Source: Owenia fusiformis (Eukaryota; Annelida; Polychaeta; Sabellida; Oweniidae). Taken from it: a stretch of DNA of 64,000 bases. Where the stretch lies: NCBI GenBank assembly GCA_903813345.2, contig CAIIXF020000011.1, positions 31,426,166-31,490,165 of the forward strand, in the 5' to 3' direction. Under the pieces are notes generated by a model. The model searched no databases and was not told the DNA's origin. It saw only the letters and a list, made by a program, of their open reading frames with translations. The position numbers were made by a program, and so were the translations under genes. Of the stretch, positions 62,101 through 64,000 are shown one piece after another; the stretch's first letter is position 1, and every line of letters begins with the position of its first letter.

Positions 62101-64000
62101 ATCTGTTTGGAATAGATTTAAGATAAATTATCAGGATATTACAGATTAGATTCAGGGAAATATTCTGATAAATCTTCAAATAACTGTTTTATTGAAAGTT
62201 ATTTTACCCAAATATTTGATTTAATTGTTTGATTAAAGGTCAAGTAAAAATATTCATGAATATAAAGTATTGCAACATCAGAAGTATTGACCAAAATACA
62301 TACTAAAACATAAAACCTGTAATTCAAAAGGGCTATTCTGTTGTAGGTTGAGTGTATGCCTGGTGAAACTAGTAAGAAGTCTACTCTAGGCCTGCCTAAA
62401 GCTATGACTATACCACATTATGACATTCACCTATATCCCCCAGTAAGACTACATAACTACCTGCCATATGATGTGCAGTATAGTGACCAGGTAGATACAA
62501 TAAGATCATCTAAATAGCCAAGATGCAAAAGTTCCAAATTAAGTTTAACAAGTTTAAGCCTCTGTCTTATTAATTCAGCAATATAAGTGGATCTTTTAAA
62601 ATGGAAAACCTTTTTGGATGTTAAACAAATGATTTCATTATCCCAGCTTTGTGTAAAAGGCCCTGAAAAAGGCCTTGGCTACTGATTATCCACTCCAGCT
62701 CTCAGTGTTTATTGCTTTCGTTTAGGTCACAGAAGGATTAGAAGCAGCTTCTATAAATCAGGGGGAAAATGTATCTCTTCATACGGTTGACCTCCATAAA
62801 GGTGAACAACTGAATATAAAGGTAATGATTATTAAAAAATATGATTCCAATGGGATATGGTTCTCTGTAGAGGTTCATCCTCTCTACCTCTTGGGCTTCT
62901 TTATCTCATTTCAACTCATTTTAATTCTTATAAAGTTACTATTCTGCGAAAAGCCTCGACATTATTGATTAACATTGACAAGTGAGACTTGTACTCATCC
63001 ACTAGAAAACATAAAATCAATTTGATGTTACGTTTAAATGATGAATATTCAACCAGGCCATATTTCAAACAGATGGAATTCATCACAAAAATAGAACATA
63101 TTACCTTATCCCGTGCCAGGACTATAGTCCTGTAACGAGCGCATTCTTTTGCCTGTACGATTACAACTTGGGAGAATTATCTACACCCCCAAAATGCAAT
63201 CTGATTTTCGACGCCGTTTCGGTGCCAAATTTCGGTGCCGTTTCGGCACCAAATGGACTGACTAGTCCAGTAGCAAATTTTGGTGTCGAAAGGTTTCGGT
63301 TCCGGAACGGTGTCGAAACGGTGCCGAAACAGTGCCGAATGAATATTCGACCAGGCCATATTTCAAATAGATGGAATTCATCACAAAAATAGAACATATT
63401 ACCTTATCCCGTGCCAGGACTTTAGTCCTGTAACGAGCGCATTCTTTTGCCTGTACGATTACAACTTGGGAGAATTATCTACACCCCCAAAATGCAATCT
63501 GATTTTCGACGCCGTTTCGGTGCCAAATTTCGGTGCCGTTTCGGCACCAAATGGACTGACTAGTCCGGTAGCAAATTTTGGTGTCGAAAGGTTTCGATGC
63601 CGAAACGGCGTCGAATTATATTGGCTGTGTATGCCCCTTACACTTAAGATACCTACTTCAATAGATTCCTGGGTATTTTAGTACCAAAAATGGAGGAATT
63701 TCATGGTTGAAATAAGTTAAATATTACACGCAAATATTGCGATCAAAAATGAATAAGACGTTCGCAGGACTATAGTCCTGGCACGGGATAAAATATTACC
63801 TACATTGACTACCATCGATAAACTCAAATATTTCAGGTCCTAGATTACATGAGGCTTGAATGGTCTGGCACATTGGATATTGCAGCAGATAGTTCAGATA
63901 AGAAAACAATACAAATGAACATTTCTGACCCTGAAATAGAAGCTAAAAATAAACAGTTAAACTTGGAAGTGTCAATCAAGCGTGATGTCACACTAGATGT
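24885..64000 (+). CDS. VPS13A/C-like: VPS13-family bridge-like lipid transfer protein (VPS13A/C type), 56 exons, 3' partial
   Basis: A very large multi-exon gene. Joined by reading GT-AG sites and keeping frame, it gives about 2,460 residues before the window ends; human VPS13A is about 3,170, so the C-terminal VAB, DH-like, ATG2-C and PH-like parts lie beyond 64000. Landmarks in family order are the chorein start (GLINKYLGKYIQNLD), IHIRYEDN, QPVEIVYD, an FFAT-like motif, LNLDVKAPTVLVPQ, HPEIVLFAN, WEPLIEPV and VTIRSPLQ. The order and wording fit VPS13A/C better than VPS13B or VPS13D. Such proteins form a long hydrophobic groove moving phospholipid between ER and other organelles (mitochondria, lipid droplets, endolysosomes). 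Exon coordinates are given in the block entries that follow. The one place the frame does not close is after exon 23. Confidence 0.93.
28327..32352 (+). CDS. VPS13A/C-like: VPS13 exons 6-12: N-terminal rod (residues 149-442)
   Basis: Exons 28327-28485, 28768-28860, 29133-29190, 29420-29541, 29897-30078, 31679-31823 and 32229-32352. Recognisable family wording includes NIHIRYEDNVTIPNQPFAFG, DSLSAYWNAYC, VIRPISGETKVILN, YLNLMALLDSFKLM, RKYAPDMPV then WWKYAYNAI, and the Trp-rich QSWWNWAFGSDDSDDEE ahead of an acidic run. The donor of exon 7 is tandemly duplicated. The intron after exon 10 carries a MITE that starts 14 bases past the donor, and a gtggtgac-family repeat. Confidence 0.9.
28849..28958 (+). 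repeat. Tandem 55-bp duplication across the exon 7 donor
   Basis: Two 55-bp copies (28849-28903 and 28904-28958) start at actgcatggagg and run through gtaatact(t/c)atttattt to atgtaacaaa. Each contains the exon 7 3' end and its GTAATA donor. Use of the second donor would add 55 bases with an in-frame TAA, so only the first keeps the VPS13 frame. Confidence 0.85.
30092..30276. repeat. MITE, TACAGTAAAACC family, diverged copy
   Basis: Begins tatggtaaaacctgtctta and ends ttttactgta, with internal aacacc / gaggtgttcagatt words as in the other copies. It starts only 14 bases after the exon 10 donor. Confidence 0.6.
31030..31530 (+). repeat. gtggtgac-family repeat, internal part
   Basis: A GC-rich ggcggcggatggggggcgg start is followed by about four units of about 100-120 bp containing cagaagttcaaatctgac and gatttgaccttcaatgac(a/c)tt. 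It is the same internal unit as in 59008-60719. The gtcaccaccaa head and the gccttgtt tail are missing. Confidence 0.7.
32565..33615 (-). mobile_element. Degenerate mariner-like element with TA target duplication
   Basis: Ends CCAGGTCGTTCAATAAGT and, in reverse complement at the right, the same with slight change, flanked by TA on both sides (32563-32564 and 33616-33617). Inverted similarity extends inward about 200 bp. The - strand interior contains a decayed transposase: DNAPSHTANIVN followed by a frame with several stops and FNRMKD*LRGAQYEK, matching the HDNAxxH and LRG regions of mariner transposases. About 1.05 kb, within the exon 12-13 intron. Several stops and shifts make it inactive. 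Confidence 0.82.
33681..40819 (+). CDS. VPS13A/C-like: VPS13 exons 13-20: rod (residues 443-814)
   Basis: Exons 33681-33778, 34123-34259, 36105-36196, 37964-38079, 38382-38590, 38851-39017, 40252-40369 and 40642-40819. Family wording includes LTPEEKEKLYKGIGYD, YVAHKINIHLTACTISLV, VQPVEIVYDKHSLSEVLSFF, MHSPYVVIPEYG, VLVLDFGKLKV, DWHTAQTQADSKYHIIPTVE and NLPTLKLNVSDEKIVML. The region forms several repeating beta-groove segments. The donor of exon 19 leaves CA, completed by the first A of exon 20, which keeps the frame. The exon 12-13 intron holds a mariner relic and the exon 18-19 intron a CCGT-type repeat. Confidence 0.9.
34895..34995 (+). repeat. Five tandem copies of a 20-bp unit
   Basis: Unit agtacagtactattggtaaa, five copies in a row within the exon 14-15 intron; the first has taat in place of taaa. 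The rest of this intron (34260-36104) holds no gene I can see. Confidence 0.9.
36889..37121 (-). CDS. Possible antisense exon or gene fragment in the exon 15-16 intron
   Basis: On the - strand, after a good acceptor (attttccag), a frame of about 77 codons runs to a stop at 36889. It contains CPPPMDLTADSHMNPILY, SEKGLLWALEGPDKGIHN and VRTWYEICMDYEGDN. Base composition is clearly richer in G+C than the surrounding intron and there are no internal stops. I recognise no family. It could be a terminal exon of a nested gene, a transposon gene fragment or chance. Confidence 0.3.
39033..39899 (+). repeat. CCGT-type dispersed repeat with short inverted ends
   Basis: Starts ATCCCATCGAACGAAGTTCG and ends GTTCGATGGGAT, so the outer 12 bases are inverted. 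After the start comes a (CCGT)n run at about 39070-39117, then a block repeated about three times (agtagtggagcgattttgttcatattt, split here by reading, and aatggc(c/g)gccattttg). It lies 15 bases after the exon 18 donor. A reversed fragment is in the transposon at 16270-16600, and weaker relics lie near 8985-9200, 36290-36430 and 46270-46400. Confidence 0.75.
41005..41971 (+). CDS. VPS13A/C-like: VPS13 exons 21-24: FFAT-like segment (residues 815-935)
   Basis: Exons 41005-41155, 41412-41472, about 41646-41701 (uncertain) and 41875-41971. Exon 22 encodes EDEEYYSASDHSDEE, at the position where VPS13A and VPS13C carry their FFAT motif for binding VAP proteins on the ER. Exon 24 begins VNRLCCDFALTLHGYG, matching the family's next beta segment. 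Exon 23 should supply the bridge: a frame ending RDAIFVVQ fits, but the gtaagt donor lies one base beyond the in-frame end, giving CAG-G|GTAAGT. Either the sequence has an extra G, or the true exon differs from my choice. Skipping exon 23 also gives an immediate stop. Confidence 0.7.
41420..41440 (+). other. FFAT-like (phospho-FFAT form) motif in exon 22
   Basis: Core EYYSASD with acidic flanks on both sides. FFAT core positions 1-7 are normally E-F/Y-F/Y-D-A-x-E. Here position 4 is Ser, which is the definition of the phospho-FFAT subtype, where phosphorylation supplies the acidic charge. The placement after about residue 866 matches the family. Confidence 0.65.
42192..45808 (+). CDS. VPS13A/C-like: VPS13 exons 25-33: central rod (residues 936-1326)
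   Basis: Exons 42192-42408, 42774-42877, 43075-43185, 43337-43437, 43708-43802, 44098-44200, 44703-44780, 45116-45333 and 45664-45808. The clearest family block is exons 31-32: ATKAARQAVARQ followed by CVSLNLDVKAPTVLVPQNSK and LLKLGDLSLKNYF, which in VPS13A/C sits between two groove segments. Exon 26 ends at the A before gttagt and pairs with CTGAACG of exon 27 to keep frame. Codons stay regular and no intron here exceeds about 600 bases, making this the most compact part of the gene. Confidence 0.9.
46840..49696 (+). CDS. VPS13A/C-like: VPS13 exons 34-40: central to C-terminal rod (residues 1327-1703)
   Basis: Exons 46840-46924, 47103-47272, 47532-47701, 48017-48123, 48419-48741, 49094-49210 and 49538-49696. 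Family blocks are VNLTQQDLKIVMATLRENL, MVDFTYLQDPNGNMN joined to VALNMERMRVNVCIKYF, HPEIVLFANPSEKHSRVLVM, and INLHLSVTTVNIILGVIEAI. Exon 38 inserts a Pro-rich stretch (TPAPTPEPPAPIPRIRE) and a basic Arg/Ser stretch (RRLSARDSMRRSMRGSMW), both probably unstructured loops. Between exons 37 and 38 lies an in-frame open segment that could be an alternative exon. Confidence 0.9.
48154..48384 (+). CDS. Candidate in-frame cassette exon, 77 codons
   Basis: The segment lies between exons 37 and 38. It follows a T/A-rich stretch ending tatag, runs 231 bases (77 codons) without a stop in the VPS13 frame, and ends CATCAG|GTCCTC. Phase in and phase out are both 1, so inclusion would leave the flanking frame intact. 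The direct join of exons 37 and 38 restores the family sequence, so this is not part of the core protein. The donor is weak (GTCCTC). It may be a lineage-specific alternative exon or an open stretch by chance. Confidence 0.35.
48806..49023 (-). repeat. Dispersed repeat, copy B (inverted relative to 23486-23695)
   Basis: Contains cgttattagtattataacca, gatatctaatttcccgggg, tatgacgtcacatattg and ctagcactaaaacccctag, the reverse complement of copy A in the same order. It is in the exon 38-39 intron, just after a small gtcatgtac...gtacatgac hairpin at about 48777-48805. Confidence 0.8.
50024..54699 (+). CDS. VPS13A/C-like: VPS13 exons 41-47: C-terminal rod with acidic/polybasic linker (residues 1704-2088)
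   Basis: Exons 50024-50123, 50306-50484, 50881-51009, 51462-51711, 52036-52236, 53617-53792 and 54580-54699. ENLSLETLTLSAPEVIVMYE and FFNEKLAMWEPLIEPVMEYE match the family closely. Exons 44-46 then add roughly 150 residues that I cannot match: an ETETETTETETENE run, a polybasic RRKKLSSRFRRKKK cluster and long acidic Ser-rich stretches, before the family resumes with MLLLNLTPQAMDILLDVSQ. Exon 47 ends in the MTSHLGIGCKANLTLH block, which fits the start of the next family segment. Confidence 0.87.
51086..51200 (+). repeat. Five tandem copies of a 23-bp unit
   Basis: Unit ggattctctattccttaaat followed by tct, 5 x 23 = 115 bases, in the exon 43-44 intron directly before a MITE-like copy. One unit has ttttccta in place of tattcctt. 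Confidence 0.9.
51212..51373. repeat. MITE, TACAGTAAAACC family, diverged copy
   Basis: Begins tacagcaaaacctgtctga then cggaacaccttt, with later gaaagtgttcc and a caggggttttat end. The left end is clear; the right boundary is approximate. Confidence 0.5.
52610..52990. repeat. GC-richer intronic element bounded by related words
   Basis: This block in the exon 45-46 intron differs in composition from its surroundings and holds gacgtcat, cggtacccgccgcgggggcg and a second gagtctagtt/aactagactc-like inverted word. Outer words atggtcatcataccc and gggtatggtcatcat occur at both sides. It is probably a transposable-element remnant. No gene seen in the remainder of the intron (52237-53616). Confidence 0.4.
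54075..54233. repeat. Large hairpin of about 160 bp
   Basis: The left arm starts ggaataaataatgataggcc and the right arm ends with its reverse complement. About 70 bases pair on each side with few mismatches, around a tip with a ttcggttc-like word. It lies in the exon 46-47 intron. The preceding 53830-53990 has caatcagaatgcagcat, a phrase resembling 24678-24692 (actgcattctgattggt). Confidence 0.85.
55043..55316 (+). repeat. 138-bp tandem duplication up to the exon 48 acceptor
   Basis: Two copies of a unit from ttggattg(a/g)agaacccgc to ccttgacatttgtatac. The second copy ends within a few bases of the acceptor of exon 48 (tgtatacag). The first copy carries tatacttgg at the same place and so has no AG, leaving a single usable acceptor. 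Confidence 0.85.
55320..64000 (+). CDS. VPS13A/C-like: VPS13 exons 48-56: linker and start of the VAB/adaptor-binding region (residue 2089 on), partial
   Basis: Exons 55320-55414, 58101-58257, 58716-58793, 60793-60873, 61421-61611, 61965-62079, 62347-62490, 62726-62821 and 63837-64000 (cut by the window edge). From exon 51 the match is good: VKHGKKQVTIRSPLQ, LYNHLTIPVDVYCLTEHLK, FPVPLYAAYHCRLFIAP, YDIHLYPPVRLHNYLPYD and ...LDYMRLEWSG. These belong to the first repeats of the VAB domain, which binds adaptor proteins carrying Pro-X-Pro motifs. Exons 48-50 are less conserved; exon 49 encodes ALAGVGHTAISAGAFISPDD. Part of exon 49 is duplicated just downstream. Confidence 0.87.
55415..56440. other. 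Intron between exons 48 and 49, first part: nothing recognised
   Basis: AT-rich intronic DNA with an 11-base G run near 56347. No gene or clear repeat seen before the MITE at 56441. Confidence 0.5.
56441..56609. repeat. MITE, TACAGTAAAACC family, best copy
   Basis: Ends TACAGTAAAACCTGT and ACAGGTTTCACTGTA are inverted with one mismatch. The interior has the aacacctttggtac(c)tct and gaaaagt...aggtgttc words shared with 7093-7268. TA at both ends fits Tc1/mariner-type insertion. Confidence 0.8.
56825..57806 (+). repeat. 55-bp minisatellite, about 17-18 copies
   Basis: The unit is (ga)gatgcaaatgctgatat, attttaaatgataac, (t/a)gctatctatatcttctacat. Spacing is 55 bases (for example 56856, 56911, 56966). 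Most units differ only at the T/A before gctatc. Three or four variant units have ctacatattctcaaataaac in place of ctatatcttctacatga, at the start (56830), about 57550 and about 57720. One unit lacks a few bases near 57345. It lies wholly in the exon 48-49 intron. Confidence 0.92.
58290..58420 (+). pseudogene. Partial tandem duplicate of exon 49
   Basis: The 3' part of exon 49 with its donor and following G-run (58155-58289) is repeated at an offset of 135 bases. The copy's 36 or so codons from AISAGAFISPDDD to DTMHLE are open, and its differences are silent in that stretch. It keeps a GTATGT donor but has no good acceptor and no 5' half of the exon. Reading through from exon 49 meets TAG in the first intron copy. 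Confidence 0.85.
59008..60719 (+). repeat. Long gtggtgac-family element with internal array
   Basis: The head atgtcaccaccaaaagtggt occurs twice in tandem (59005-59090). A GC-rich ggcgtccggc run follows, then about a dozen units of about 100-130 bp containing acttgcttcaaattgac, atcatctacatgttctcag and gacatttgaccttcaatgac. It ends ggtggtgacattttgtcatg then ttaatgccttgtt. Full copy of the family whose short forms are at 8531-8680 and 31030-31530. It fills the exon 50-51 intron. Confidence 0.85.
61084..61357. repeat. Two adjacent hairpins in the exon 51-52 intron
   Basis: Hairpin one (61084-61217): caaatatttcactctattga to the reverse complement at the right, with a cgaagcccgaagggc tip and about 58-bp arms. 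Hairpin two: tttattatatcactgtctagct at about 61217-61240 against agctagatagtgatataata at about 61333-61354. Such paired arms are typical of TIR-type non-autonomous elements, one possibly nested against another. Confidence 0.75.
63106..63792. mobile_element. TIR element with 8-bp target duplication and internal tandem copy
   Basis: Left end TTATCCCGTGCCAGGACTAT, itself containing the palindrome ggactatagtcc, and right end (63765-63791) its reverse complement. Direct ATATTACC lies at 63098-63105 and 63793-63800. The left 298 bases are duplicated: text from gatggaattcatcac at 63072 recurs at 63370, including a second internal copy of the left TIR end (with ggactttagtcc). The interior contains many cgccgtttcgg/ccgaaacgg words. 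No transposase; the small frames at 63161-63681 are repeat artefacts. It lies in the exon 55-56 intron. Confidence 0.85.

Noticed and set aside
63161-63681. Two near-identical small frames (MGELSTPPKCNLIFDAV...)
   Set aside because: Their identity comes from the 298-bp internal duplication of a TIR element; no codon structure beyond the repeat.
24885-64000. Assignment as VPS13D or VPS13B
   Set aside because: The first residues share a little wording with VPS13D, but the order and wording of later blocks (QPVEIVYD, LDVKAPTVLVPQ, WEPLIEPV, IRSPLQ) fit VPS13A/C, and no UBA or ricin-like segment was seen.

Overview
The window is animal nuclear DNA: AT-rich, with GT-AG introns, long non-coding stretches and many dispersed, palindromic and tandem repeats. 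Its main gene is the 5' part of a VPS13-family lipid-transfer protein gene on the + strand, closest to the VPS13A/VPS13C branch. I traced 56 coding exons from the ATG at 24885 to the window edge at 64000, about 2,460 residues. The gene continues past the edge. The repeat types (TA-flanked MITEs, repeats with CCGT/GTCC runs, repeats beginning with a gtcaccaccaaaagtggtgac-like head) suggest a marine invertebrate, probably a mollusc or related lophotrochozoan. That placement is inference.

Layout. 1-10.3 kb: no recognisable gene, with scattered repeat relics. 10.4-11.65 kb: a CATG-rich palindromic satellite containing a very large hairpin. 11.65-22.43 kb: one decayed non-LTR retrotransposon (ORF1 with coiled coil, SGNH-like domain and CCHC knuckles; ORF2 with endonuclease and reverse transcriptase) inserted at a unit boundary of that satellite. 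Its reverse transcriptase is split at 15655-20848 by a 5.2-kb DNA transposon with inverted repeats of about 590 bp and one unfamiliar Cys/His-rich gene on the - strand. That transposon carries smaller MITEs in turn. 22.43-23.2 kb: the satellite resumes. 23.2-24.8 kb: repeats, then the probable promoter and 5' UTR of the VPS13 gene. 24.885-64 kb: the VPS13 gene.

The VPS13 protein is expected to act as a rod-like bridge carrying bulk phospholipid between membranes at contact sites. The window covers the chorein N-terminus, the long repeating-groove rod, an FFAT-like VAP-binding motif in the usual place but of phospho-FFAT form (exon 22), a lineage-specific acidic and polybasic linker (exons 44-46), and the start of the VAB/adaptor-binding region. 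The introns hold a mariner relic, a TIR element with an 8-bp target duplication, a 55-bp minisatellite, several hairpins, a partial exon duplication, a duplicated splice donor and a possible in-frame cassette exon.

The best candidate for something undescribed is the long-TIR transposon at 15655-20848 with its orphan protein. The most interesting points in the host gene are the phospho-FFAT-like motif, the possible 77-codon cassette exon and the partial duplication of exon 49. All exon boundaries come from reading splice sites and frame by eye, without transcript evidence.
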